Positions 1-4,939 of a stretch of DNA of 18,643 nt are shown here, piece by piece; position 1 is the first letter of the stretch; every line of letters starts with the position of its first letter. Source of the stretch: an uncultured Steroidobacter sp. GTDB lineage: Bacteria; Pseudomonadota; Gammaproteobacteria; Steroidobacterales; Steroidobacteraceae. Under the pieces are notes generated by a model that ran no database searches, had not been told where the DNA came from, and saw nothing but the letters and a program-made list of their open reading frames with translations. The stretch is taken from positions 1 to 18,643 of the forward strand of contig CAMLEO010000120.1 in the NCBI GenBank assembly GCA_946478975.1. The letters run 5' to 3'. A program made the translations under genes and the position numbers.

Positions 1-75
1 GGGCGGTTAGCTCAGCGGTAGAGCACTGCTTTCACACGGCAGGGGTCACAGGTTCAATCCCTGTACCGCCCACCA
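1..75 (+). tRNA. tRNA-Val(CAC), also the integration target
   Basis: A full cloverleaf folds by eye: a 7-bp acceptor stem (GGGCGGT with ACCGCCC), D stem GCTC/GAGC, anticodon stem CTGCT/GGCAG with loop TTCACAC, T arm ACAGG/CCTGT, discriminator A and an encoded CCA. The anticodon is CAC, which reads the valine codon GUG. The gene starts at the first base of the window, so its promoter is not visible. Its 3' part from base 31 lies inside the attL repeat, so after integration that part is supplied by recombination and the gene stays functional. Confidence 0.95.
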
Positions 76-77
76 CT
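31..77 (+). repeat. attL: 47-bp direct repeat inside tRNA-Val
   Basis: These 47 bases are identical to 4940-4986 (offset 4909). The identity begins in the anticodon loop, runs through the T arm, acceptor strand and CCA, and stops two bases beyond CCA. Base 30 (T) and base 78 (A) differ from their counterparts (both C). Anticodon-loop-to-3'-end identity blocks are the usual att cores of tyrosine recombinases that use tRNA genes. Confidence 0.92.
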
Positions 78-122
78 AAAAACAAGAACTTACCCTCCAG
101 TCGGGAGTCTCAGCCGGTAGCG

Positions 123-142
123 TACGGAACCTGATACGGAAA
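123..142 (+). repeat. Left paired TACGGAA repeats, candidate integrase arm sites
   Basis: TACGGAA occurs at 123-129 and again at 135-141, a 12-bp period, about 46 bp inside attL. A similar pair in the same orientation (period 11 bp) lies at 4825-4843 near attR. Paired direct repeats in both arms resemble the arm-type sites bound by the N-terminal domain of lambda-type integrases. The binding role is inferred. Confidence 0.5.
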
Positions 143-224
143 GGTCTCGCCACGAGCGGGCCGCCGTCAGTGCTACTAACACCAACGACGGCCCTGACCA
201 CTCCGACCTGAACTGGAGGCCGTC

Positions 225-461
225 ATGGCTGTTCGCATTATCCCGCGCGTCGAGCGCGGTCGTCTGTACTTTCAAGCCGCCGACGTTTTGTTTCCTTCCT
301 TCGCTCGGGCCGCGACGGCGGCCTGGAGCGCGGCCATCGCCACGGCCGCGGCACTGCTACGCCAAGCGGCCGACGACCTCGGCGAAGTCAAATTGTTCGT
401 CTTCGTTTGTATCCAAGCCTTGCATGTGCTCAGGGCGCTCGGTCAGGACGGTGCCGCGTGA
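225..461 (+). CDS. Small Ala-rich protein of unknown function
   Basis: This is a 78-residue protein I do not recognise. The ATG has a strong ribosome-binding site, GGAGG at 213-217. The middle is very alanine-rich with Trp and Leu (residues about 28-50). The C-terminal third is hydrophobic (Val-Lys-Leu-Phe-Val-Phe-Val-Cys-Ile) and could be an amphipathic or membrane-touching helix. It is the first gene of a rightward set. Its TGA overlaps the GTG start of the next gene within GTGA, so the two are probably translationally coupled. A spurious ORF is possible given the high GC, but the ribosome-binding site, the coupling and the position in the element favour a real gene. Confidence 0.55.
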   Translation: MAVRIIPRVERGRLYFQAADVLFPSFARAATAAWSAAIATAAALLRQAADDLGEVKLFVFVCIQALHVLRALGQDGAA

Positions 462-664
462 GCGCCGTCAAGGGCAAGGCGAAGCCCGATCTGAACACCG
501 AGATTCGCCGCCTGCAGCGCACGCATGCGTTGCTCGTGTGCATTCAGGCTGCAGCAGAGGCAGGCGCGGATGCCGATCTCGGTGACGCCTTGACCATCGT
601 GGTCGCGCTCGTGAACGAGTCGCTCGCCGGGTTCGACCGCTTGGAACTCAGTCATGAACGCTGA
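458..664 (+). CDS. Small protein of unknown function, coupled to the XRE regulator
   Basis: A 68-residue protein with no recognised family. I chose GTG at 458: it overlaps the upstream stop (GTGA), has AGGACG at 445-450 as ribosome-binding site, and begins with a plausible Lys-rich N-terminus. The reading frame is open further up, to an ATG at 407, but that start would lie deep inside the previous gene. The protein looks helical, with Arg-Arg-Leu-Gln-Arg near residue 18 and an Ala/Asp-rich middle. Its end overlaps the ATG of the XRE gene by 11 bases, so the three genes form one translationally coupled set. Confidence 0.6.
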   Translation: MSAVKGKAKPDLNTEIRRLQRTHALLVCIQAAAEAGADADLGDALTIVVALVNESLAGFDRLELSHER

Positions 665-1025
665 ATCGCGCGCGTACTTCCGTGCGCTCGGCAAGCACAT
701 CACGGAACTGCGCAAGGAGGCGGGCATGACGCAGGCCGAGTTGTCACGTGCGCTTGGCGTATCACAGCAAACCGTGTTCGCGTATGAACTCGGCGATCGG
801 CGCATGTCGGTGGTGAGGGTGATCAAGCTCGCGACGATTTTCGACGTGCCCGTTGAGCAGTTGTTGGCGCTGGTGAAGTCGCAGCAGCCCACCACCGATC
901 GCCGCCTTTCTCCCGCCGGAATCCGGCACGCCAAGTGCTATCAGGCGCTGACCAAAACGCAGCAGCGTTTCGTGAAAAAGATCATGGATGTGCTGTTGAC
1001 GCAACCGTCGGCTGTTCCGAAATAG
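654..1025 (+). CDS. XRE/Cro-CI-family helix-turn-helix regulator
   Basis: A 123-residue protein with a classic HTH_3 domain at about residues 10-70: LRKEAGMTQAELSRALGVSQ, then the recognition helix QQTVFAYELGDRR. The C-terminal half (about 75-123) is basic and of unknown function, perhaps for multimerisation. It is the last gene of the left operon, overlapping the upstream gene and followed by a rho-independent terminator. XRE proteins in small integrative elements usually act as repressors of the element's own genes. The target here is unknown; the left end of the element and the convergent operon are candidates. Family assignment is secure, specific role inferred. Confidence 0.88.
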   Translation: MNAESRAYFRALGKHITELRKEAGMTQAELSRALGVSQQTVFAYELGDRRMSVVRVIKLATIFDVPVEQLLALVKSQQPTTDRRLSPAGIRHAKCYQALTKTQQRFVKKIMDVLLTQPSAVPK

Positions 1026-1048
1026 CCGGATCGTAGATGGGCGATGTC

Positions 1049-1082
1049 AGCCCTCGGATGCTCGCGGCCCGGGGGCTTTTTT
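1049..1082 (+). terminator. Rho-independent terminator after the XRE operon
   Basis: A 9-bp stem (AGCCCTCGG with CCGGGGGCT, one G-T pair) with an 11-base loop is followed directly by a run of six T at 1077-1082. It begins 24 bases after the XRE stop codon and separates that operon from the toxin-antitoxin genes, which therefore probably have their own promoter. Confidence 0.8.
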
Positions 1083-1098
1083 AGATGACTGGTGATTC

Positions 1099-1458
1099 AT
1101 GTCGAATTCTTCGATCTGGCCATCACGTATCCGCTCGGATACACTCCAATCCGTGAATACGCTCATCCGCACGGAAGAATTCGCCGAATGGTTTCGCCGG
1201 CTGCGAGATCCCAAAGGCAAAGCGCGGATCATTGCTCGCCTGGACTCTGCCGCCTTGGGAAACTTCGGCGACTGCAAGCCGGTTGGCGAAGGCGTCAGCG
1301 AGATGCGCATTCACAGCGGACCAGGCTATCGCCTGTATTTCACGCGGCGCGCATCGGTCGTGTACGTGTTGCTGCTCGGTGGCGACAAGTCCTCGCAGAA
1401 GCGCGACATCACGCGCGCCATCCAACTGGCGCGTGAACTGGAGTTAAGCGATGAGTAA
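1099..1458 (+). CDS. higB: RelE/HigB-like addiction-module toxin
   Basis: This belongs to the RelE/ParE-superfamily 'addiction module killer protein' type (COG3657-like). Members are usually ribosome-dependent mRNA interferases that stop growth when the antitoxin is lost. The family pattern is plain: EFAEWFRRLRDPKGKARI, then ALGNFGDCKPVGEGVSEMRI, then GPGYRLYFTRR and the C-terminal LLGGDKSSQKRDI. From the ATG at 1099 it is 119 residues. The family is usually close to 100 and begins just before the Arg-Thr-Glu-Glu-Phe segment, so the GTG at 1153 (101 residues) may be the true start; neither has a strong ribosome-binding site. The stop overlaps the antitoxin ATG by 8 bases (ATGAGTAA), giving toxin-first order as in higBA. 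Confidence 0.87.
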   Translation: MSNSSIWPSRIRSDTLQSVNTLIRTEEFAEWFRRLRDPKGKARIIARLDSAALGNFGDCKPVGEGVSEMRIHSGPGYRLYFTRRASVVYVLLLGGDKSSQKRDITRAIQLARELELSDE

Positions 1459-1762
1459 AGCCAAGAGCAAGACCAAGGTTGGCGCGGCACGTCTTGCGCC
1501 GTTCGACGCCTCGGAATTCCTGGACAATGAGGAAGTCATTGCCGAGTACCTTGCAGCGGCGCTGGAAGATCCGAATCCAGATGTGTTTCTGCGCGCCGTC
1601 GCGAATGTCGCGAAGGCACGCGGCGTGTCGCAGGTGGCGAGAGCATCCGGCCTGGGCCGCGAGAGCCTGTACAAAGCTCTCGCGCCGGGCGCCAAAGTGC
1701 GATACGAAACCGTTCGCAAAGTGCTCGACTCGCTGGGTGTCAAACTCACGGTGGCGGCCTGA
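1451..1762 (+). CDS. higA: HigA-like addiction-module antitoxin
   Basis: A 103-residue protein of the 'addiction module antidote' type (COG3636-like) that pairs with the toxin encoded just before it. Key segments are FDASEFLDNEEVIAEYLAAA (about 23-42), then a helix-turn-helix at about 56-95 with VAKARGVSQVARASGLGRES and LYKAL, ending in a short beta-like tail. The antitoxin should neutralise the toxin and repress their shared promoter. Translation is coupled by the 8-base overlap. In an element this small the pair probably protects it from loss, though that is inference. It is the last gene of the rightward half. Confidence 0.88.
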   Translation: MSKAKSKTKVGAARLAPFDASEFLDNEEVIAEYLAAALEDPNPDVFLRAVANVAKARGVSQVARASGLGRESLYKALAPGAKVRYETVRKVLDSLGVKLTVAA

Positions 1763-1767
1763 ATCGA

Positions 1768-1783
1768 ACCGGCGAGCGCCGGT
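1768..1783. other. GC-rich hairpin at the convergence of the two halves
   Basis: ACCGGC (1768-1773) and GCCGGT (1778-1783) form a perfect 6-bp stem with loop GAGC, six bases after the antitoxin stop. No immediate T run follows on either strand, but a second, AT-rich hairpin (AAAAG/CTTTT) lies just downstream. It may act as a weak bidirectional terminator between convergent transcription units. Confidence 0.35.
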
Positions 1784-1859
1784 GAAAAGAGACTTTTCTC
1801 GGCCTCCAGGTCCATACCCGGGCTCGCTGAGCAGCCGGATAACGACCATCGGTGCACGC

Positions 1860-2024
1860 TCAGGATGTTGTTGATGTCGCCCGGTTTGAGGGCCCCTGCG
1901 AAGCCAGGATGCGGATGCGTTCGGCAACGTCGTTCGATGCATTGGAATCTCGACCTTTCTAGTTGGCATCACGTCGGTTATGCACGCCCAACTCCTGAAC
2001 CACCAACAGCCCCGCGTCTAGCAC
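1860..2024 (-). pseudogene. Possible decayed small gene(s) on the minus strand
   Basis: Three short protein-like stretches follow one another in different frames on the minus strand. One starts at a GTG at 2024 (V-L-D-A-G-L-L-V-V-Q-E-L-G-V-H-N) and stops at 1959. The next encodes DVAERIRILASQG near 1925-1890. The third encodes ALKPGDINNILS near 1890-1850. They read like one helical protein broken by frameshifts, downstream of another frameshifted small gene in the same operon. No family is recognised and chance cannot be excluded. The rest of 1784-2017 shows nothing else I can support. Confidence 0.3.
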
Positions 2025-2196
2025 ACCAGCGAGGTGATCAGTTCCCGCGTGCTTTGTTCGATGGTGGCGCCGCGGATCTGGTGCATGTAGTAGTCGAGAT
2101 GTTCGCGGGCACGACGGCCAGCAAAGGGAGGGCGCACATGATCATCTCGCACAAGGTCGTGCAGTTCTAGGCGTCGATCTGCTCGATGGTGATCAT
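2018..2196 (-). pseudogene. Frameshifted small gene coupled to the Rep reading frame
   Basis: An ATG at 2196 overlaps the stop of the upstream frame as ATGA and begins M-I-T-I-E-Q-I-D-A, then meets TAG. The -1 frame continues smoothly with LELHDLVRDDHVRPP and later AREHLDYYMHQIRGATIEQS, stopping at 2018. Restoring one base (GCCTAG to GCCCTAG) would give a 59-residue protein. Both halves look like real coding sequence, so a single-base deletion is the simplest reading. A sequencing error or programmed frameshift remains possible. The function is unknown; it would be the gene after rep in the leftward operon. Confidence 0.5.
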
Positions 2197-2384
2197 GGTT
2201 TCCACTCCAACTCGGCGCGCACCTCGCGTACCAGTTCGATTGACTCGCCGGTGATGCGAGCGATGTCAGCATCGGACAGCTTCAGGTCAATGAATCCGCC
2301 GCGACAGAGTTTTGCGATTTTTTCGGCCGCGCCGTTTTTTGGAGGGACGACGGGGGGGCGCGCATGAGACAGATGCGCTGCCAT
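2193..2384 (-). CDS. Out-of-frame C-terminal part of the Rep-like protein, or small overlapping HTH gene
   Basis: This frame lies +1 to the Rep-like frame and encodes a convincing helical tail: PPVVPPKNGAAEKIAKLCRG, then LSDADIARITGESIELVREV, ending at 2193. The stop overlaps the next gene's ATG (ATGA), which marks this as the real end of a translated frame. The Rep frame over the same bases gives only a basic, low-complexity tail. The two frames meet at a run of seven C on the minus strand (2351-2357). Either one base was inserted in this run, a +1 shift occurs on CCC-C, or this is a separate 63-residue gene from the ATG at 2384, which lacks a good ribosome-binding site. Confidence 0.5.
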   Translation of the reverse strand: MAAHLSHARPPVVPPKNGAAEKIAKLCRGGFIDLKLSDADIARITGESIELVREVRAELEWKP

Positions 2385-2973
2385 GATCGGTAAATCCGGC
2401 CAGAATTCTAGAATATTCCCGATGGTCGGACTGGAAACCCTCGTTCTCAGTTGGGCAGATCGGACTAGAAATCGGGTTTTGCAGTCCGACCATCGGACTG
2501 ATCGATGTCCGATCATCGGAGTGAAATTCTGCCGAGTCCCGCGGTTTGTTTCGTCTGCGATCAGGCACCCTTTTCTTTGCTCGCTCGGGGGCCTTCCATT
2601 GTTTGTAGGCGTGGCTGGCCGGGCTGAAGCGACCGAGTAGTTCGCCGTCCCGATAGTTCACCGGTTGCCAGGTGATTGCGTATAACTTCGCAATCTTCTT
2701 GTGCTTGATACCGGGGCGCGTCATCTCGATCAATCCGCGCTCCACCAGGATGCGGATGCTGCCGTACGCGGTGTCTCGGCTGTTGATCCCGAATTGCTTC
2801 ATCCACCGATCAGTCGCGCACAATGTGCCGTTGTTGTCGCCGGTGTAACCAGCAGCGAATACGGCCAGCACCCGGAACGCCGCATGCGGCAATATCGTGA
2901 CGGAAGGGTGACGCATGAACTCCAGCGGGAGCTTCGCGAAGCGCTCGCCTTTTTTGCGATTGCTGGCGGACAC
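2287..2973 (-). CDS. Winged-helix Rep-like protein of the integrative element
   Basis: A 228-residue frame from a GTG at 2973, 9 bases after the preceding HTH gene. Residues about 10-105 look like the winged-helix domain of small replication-initiation or primase-helper proteins of plasmids and satellites: FAKLPLEFMRHPSV, AAFRVLAVFAAGYTGDNNG, then ATDRWMKQFGI (recognition region) and GSIRILVERGLIEMTRPG with the wing. A basic linker follows (KAPERAKKRVPDRRR). The region 135-195 carries repeated S-D-D/H-R motifs, because the DNA beneath contains palindromic repeats. After the C7 run the frame degrades. Removing one base there would join it to the frame ending at 2193, for 259 residues. A replication role is inferred from the fold, the repeats and a nearby DnaA box; a transcriptional regulator is the main alternative. 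Confidence 0.65.
   Translation of the reverse strand: MSASNRKKGERFAKLPLEFMRHPSVTILPHAAFRVLAVFAAGYTGDNNGTLCATDRWMKQFGINSRDTAYGSIRILVERGLIEMTRPGIKHKKIAKLYAITWQPVNYRDGELLGRFSPASHAYKQWKAPERAKKRVPDRRRNKPRDSAEFHSDDRTSISPMVGLQNPISSPICPTENEGFQSDHREYSRILAGFTDHGSASVSCAPPRRPSKKRRGRKNRKTLSRRIH
2418..2520. repeat. Three 13-bp palindromes (TCCGA-N3-TCGGA) inside the Rep-like gene
   Basis: TCCGACCATCGGA (2485-2497) and TCCGATCATCGGA (2508-2520) are perfect palindromes around a 3-base centre, 23 bp apart. CCCGATGGTCGGA (2418-2430) has one mismatch. The 15 bp at 2419-2433 are the exact reverse complement of 2482-2496. A lone TCGGA half-site lies at 2460-2464. These look like iteron- or operator-type binding sites, possibly for the protein encoded over them. 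Confidence 0.6.
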
Positions 2974-2982
2974 GAGCGGCGA

Positions 2983-3195
2983 CTAACTCGTCGCCGCGTT
3001 CTTTCCGGAAAGCGTGCTACGTCTGATGAGTTCGGATCCCGGTATGTATGTGCGCTTGCCGTCCTTGATGGTCTTCAGCAGGCCGGCGTTGATATCGGTG
3101 TAAGTCTTTGCGCGGGACTGGCGGAGATACTGGACCGCCTCGTCTATCTGGTAGCGCTGGTTCGGATCAATCGGCGGAAGTACCGGGTTTGGCAT
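2983..3195 (-). CDS. Excisionase-like small HTH protein
   Basis: A 70-residue protein from an ATG at 3195. The segment RYQIDEAVQYLRQSRAKTYT followed by GLLKTIKDGKRTYIPGSELI matches the MerR-like HTH_17 'excisionase family' fold: a helix-turn-helix, then a short beta hairpin with the Lys/Arg-Thr-Tyr-Ile-Pro motif. Such proteins bend DNA for excision (Xis) or regulate the element. It sits between the AlpA-like gene and the Rep-like gene, all leftward, with 9 bases to the Rep start, so it is probably co-transcribed with rep. An inverted-repeat operator and a DnaA box lie just upstream. The exact role, Xis or transcriptional control, cannot be told from sequence. Confidence 0.75.
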   Translation of the reverse strand: MPNPVLPPIDPNQRYQIDEAVQYLRQSRAKTYTDINAGLLKTIKDGKRTYIPGSELIRRSTLSGKNAATS

Positions 3196-3198
3196 GGT

Positions 3199-3235
3199 TG
3201 GACGCTCATGTGGTTGCTGGGCGTCCAGATATATA
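3199..3235 (-). promoter_or_regulatory. Inverted-repeat operator and TATATA box ahead of the HTH/rep operon
   Basis: TGGACGC (3199-3205) and GCGTCCA (3221-3227) form a perfect 7-bp inverted repeat between the HTH gene's ATG and an AT box, ATATATA at 3229-3235. The latter is well placed as a leftward -10. The same layout, inverted TGG(A/G)CGCCT arms next to TATATA, occurs ahead of the AlpA-like gene. A shared regulator from the element is likely. Confidence 0.55.
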
Positions 3236-3252
3236 CAGCCACCAAGTTCGAG

Positions 3253-3261
3253 TTATCCACA
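3253..3261 (+). other. Perfect DnaA box (TTATCCACA)
   Basis: TTATCCACA is the strongest-affinity DnaA box sequence. It lies in the 121-bp gap between the AlpA-like and HTH genes. With the leftward -10 at 3230-3235 and a 17-bp spacer, the -35 would fall at 3253-3258, inside the box. Only one box was seen. Its presence beside a Rep-like operon suggests host DnaA takes part in replication or control of rep. One 9-mer match could be chance. Confidence 0.55.
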
Positions 3262-3316
3262 GTGGGCGGAAACCGGATGCTAGCGAACGCCGCGGGAAGG
3301 ATCCCAAATCAGGTTT

Positions 3317-3604
3317 TCACGCGCCGCTATCAATTTTGCGCAAATCGCTGACGCTCACTCGGTCTGCTACGCGCGCCTGGATCCATTTGTCGACCTCAAA
3401 CTCAAGCCAACCGACCGCGCGGCTGGTTAGCTTAATCGGCATCGGAAACTCGTCGCGGGCCATCAGTCCGTAGATTTGGGTCTTCTTCAATCCGACCTTA
3501 TGCTCAAGTTCTGGAAGTCGCAGGACGCGCCCAACGGGCCGCAGCTGCGGCTCCGGCGTCATCGTCAGTTCTGGTTCCGGTTCGTGGCCAGGCTGATGAG
3601 ACAT
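3317..3604 (-). CDS. AlpA-family phage/island regulator
   Basis: A 95-residue protein with an AlpA-type HTH. After an acidic, Pro-rich leader (residues 1-25) come VLRLPELEHKVGLKKTQIYG, then a Met-Ala-Arg-Asp-Glu-Phe-Pro-Met-Pro-Ile-Lys-Leu turn, then AVGWLEFEVDKWIQARVADR. This is the order L-P-x-V...G-(L/V)-S-(R/K)-S/T-x-I-Y...F-P-x-P-(V/I)-x-L...V-x-W seen in AlpA proteins. The ATG at 3604 has GAGG at a suitable distance; the frame is open further up, but that region looks non-coding. AlpA activates the integrase gene in the CP4-57 cryptic prophage. Here the gene follows int on the same strand and has its own inverted-repeat operator, so autoregulation is likely. Confidence 0.88.
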   Translation of the reverse strand: MSHQPGHEPEPELTMTPEPQLRPVGRVLRLPELEHKVGLKKTQIYGLMARDEFPMPIKLTSRAVGWLEFEVDKWIQARVADRVSVSDLRKIDSGA

Positions 3605-3607
3605 AGA

Positions 3608-3645
3608 TGGGCGCCTCTGAATCTTCAGGCGTCCAAGTCTATATA
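3608..3645 (-). promoter_or_regulatory. Inverted-repeat operator and TATATA box ahead of the AlpA-like gene
   Basis: TGGGCGCCT (3608-3616) and AGGCGTCCA (3627-3635) match as an inverted repeat in 8 of 9 positions, and TATATA follows at 3640-3645. It mirrors the site at 3199-3235 in arm sequence, arm spacing (19 versus 20 bp start to start) and neighbouring AT box. The site lies between the probable -10 and the start codon, a position suited to repression. Confidence 0.55.
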
Positions 3646-3692
3646 AAACAAATGAGACAATCAGCAGGTCAAATCTTAAGGGAGCCGTGGCC

Positions 3693-4811
3693 TTATAACA
3701 GTTGGACCTTCGCCAGCCGATCTCGGGCAGCACTCGCGACCAGATGCCCGTAATGTTTCTCGATCATGGTTAACGATGTGCCGACGAGCCGGGCGACATC
3801 GAGCGTATTCATCTGTCCTTGAGTCAACGCTGTCGTGATGAACGAATGGCGCAGGGTGTACAGGCAAGTGCCAGCCGGCAGTTCGGCCTTATGTGCCGCC
3901 TCTCGCACGAGTTCGTCCCAATCCGAGTGTTGCCACGGTTTCCCATCGTCTCGCGTGAGCAAATATGCCGAAGGCAACTTGCTCGCCGCTAAGCGCGTGA
4001 ACAGTTCGAGCGCGGCGGGCGCGAGTGGAACGGTGCGCGTTCCAGTCTTGCCGGTGAGTGTGAGCATGCCCGTGCGCAGTTCCAGCTGATTGCGGCGTGC
4101 GTGGACTAGTTCGCCAACTCGCGCACCGGTGAGAATGGCGGCCTCAATCAGATCGCGTAATGCGCCACTGGAGGCGCTCAGAAGGGCGCGGCGCTGCTCC
4201 AAGTCGAGAAACAAATCGCGGCGCTTGTTGCCGCCTGGAAGCGGCTTGACGTCGGCCCATTCACGAGCTTGCGCTGGATCGACGTTGCGCTCGCGGACGG
4301 CGAGGTTAAGCGCAGCCTTCACTGCGGTGAGTGTCCGGTTCGATCCGCCGGGCGAGAGCTTCAGGTCATCCCGCCAAGCTTTAATTTGTGTCGCACGGAT
4401 CTTCGCCAGCGCTCGATCACCGAACGGTGTGTCGTAGACAGTTCGCTGGAATCGCTTCTCGGCATCGTGGGCGCAGGCAGCAGACTTTGAACCGCGGCGC
4501 TCTTCTACGTATCGGCGGCAGGCATCTGCGACTGTGACGATCTCGTCCGTATGAATGTCGGCCTCTTTAAGCTTGAACCACGCGCCGGCGGCAGCCTTCG
4601 CCTCATCGAAGCCGAAGCTATCCGTATCGAATCCGAGAGACTTGTATGACTGCTTGCCATCATCGCCACGGCGGCGCGCGATCCATGTGCCCGATCCGTC
4701 CGGCAGCTTGCGGAACCCGATATACTCGCCGCGCTGTATGCGAGCCCAATAGGGTTCGCGACGTACAGTGAGTTTCGCCCGGACGCCCGCCTTGTGGATC
4801 TGCGTAGACAT
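3693..4811 (-). CDS. int: Site-specific tyrosine integrase
   Basis: A 372-residue phage-type tyrosine recombinase. Residues 10-80 form a basic, beta-rich N-terminal arm-binding region (IGFRKLPDGSGTWIARRRGD). A core-binding SAM-like domain spans about 90-185. The catalytic domain follows with Arg231 (ILTGARVGEL), Lys255 (LTGKTGTRTVPL), Arg321-His322 (YTLRHSF) and nucleophile Tyr354 (IEKHYGHL). The first box-II His is replaced by Tyr and the later LGH by V-G-T, as in some integrases of this type. The ATG at 4811 has GGAG 8 bases upstream. Its position beside attR, with the candidate arm repeats in its leader, fits the enzyme that inserted this element into tRNA-Val. The length is normal and the gene appears intact. 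Confidence 0.95.
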   Translation of the reverse strand: MSTQIHKAGVRAKLTVRREPYWARIQRGEYIGFRKLPDGSGTWIARRRGDDGKQSYKSLGFDTDSFGFDEAKAAAGAWFKLKEADIHTDEIVTVADACRRYVEERRGSKSAACAHDAEKRFQRTVYDTPFGDRALAKIRATQIKAWRDDLKLSPGGSNRTLTAVKAALNLAVRERNVDPAQAREWADVKPLPGGNKRRDLFLDLEQRRALLSASSGALRDLIEAAILTGARVGELVHARRNQLELRTGMLTLTGKTGTRTVPLAPAALELFTRLAASKLPSAYLLTRDDGKPWQHSDWDELVREAAHKAELPAGTCLYTLRHSFITTALTQGQMNTLDVARLVGTSLTMIEKHYGHLVASAARDRLAKVQLL

Positions 4812-4824
4812 CGAGAAATCTCCG

Positions 4825-4843
4825 TACGGACCTTGTACGGAAA
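4825..4843 (+). repeat. Right paired TACGGA repeats, candidate integrase arm sites
   Basis: TACGGA at 4825-4830 and TACGGAAA at 4836-4843 repeat with an 11-bp period, in the same orientation as the left pair at 123-142. The flanks also agree (CG before the first, AAG after the second). They lie about 97 bp inside attR, within the integrase leader, so integrase binding could also repress its own gene. The first copy is part of the palindrome TCCGTACGGA. Confidence 0.5.
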
Positions 4844-4844
4844 G

Positions 4845-4873
4845 ATTCTAGTGGACTATGATGGACGCAGGTA
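4845..4873 (-). promoter_or_regulatory. Weak candidate integrase promoter
   Basis: Read leftwards, TAGAAT (4845-4850) matches the -10 consensus in 5 of 6 positions, but the -35 position (TACCTG, 4868-4873) is poor. A single TGGACGC half-site (4862-4868), like those in the two operators of this element, overlaps the -35 side. That suggests a promoter needing an activator such as the AlpA-like protein. Confidence 0.35.
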
Positions 4874-4939
4874 GAGATTTTTCCGGCTTTTTTAGGCTTT
4901 GTCGCGCTTCACTGGACTGGCTTGGATGGTGATTTGGCC

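Noticed and set aside
443..934. 163-codon minus-strand frame opposite the small left-end genes
   Set aside because: Antisense to the XRE gene, whose HTH is unambiguous; the frame has no motif of its own.
1409..1972. 187-codon minus-strand frame opposite the antitoxin gene
   Set aside because: Most of it is antisense to the antitoxin. Only the first part, beyond 1850, has protein-like fragments, and those are in several frames.
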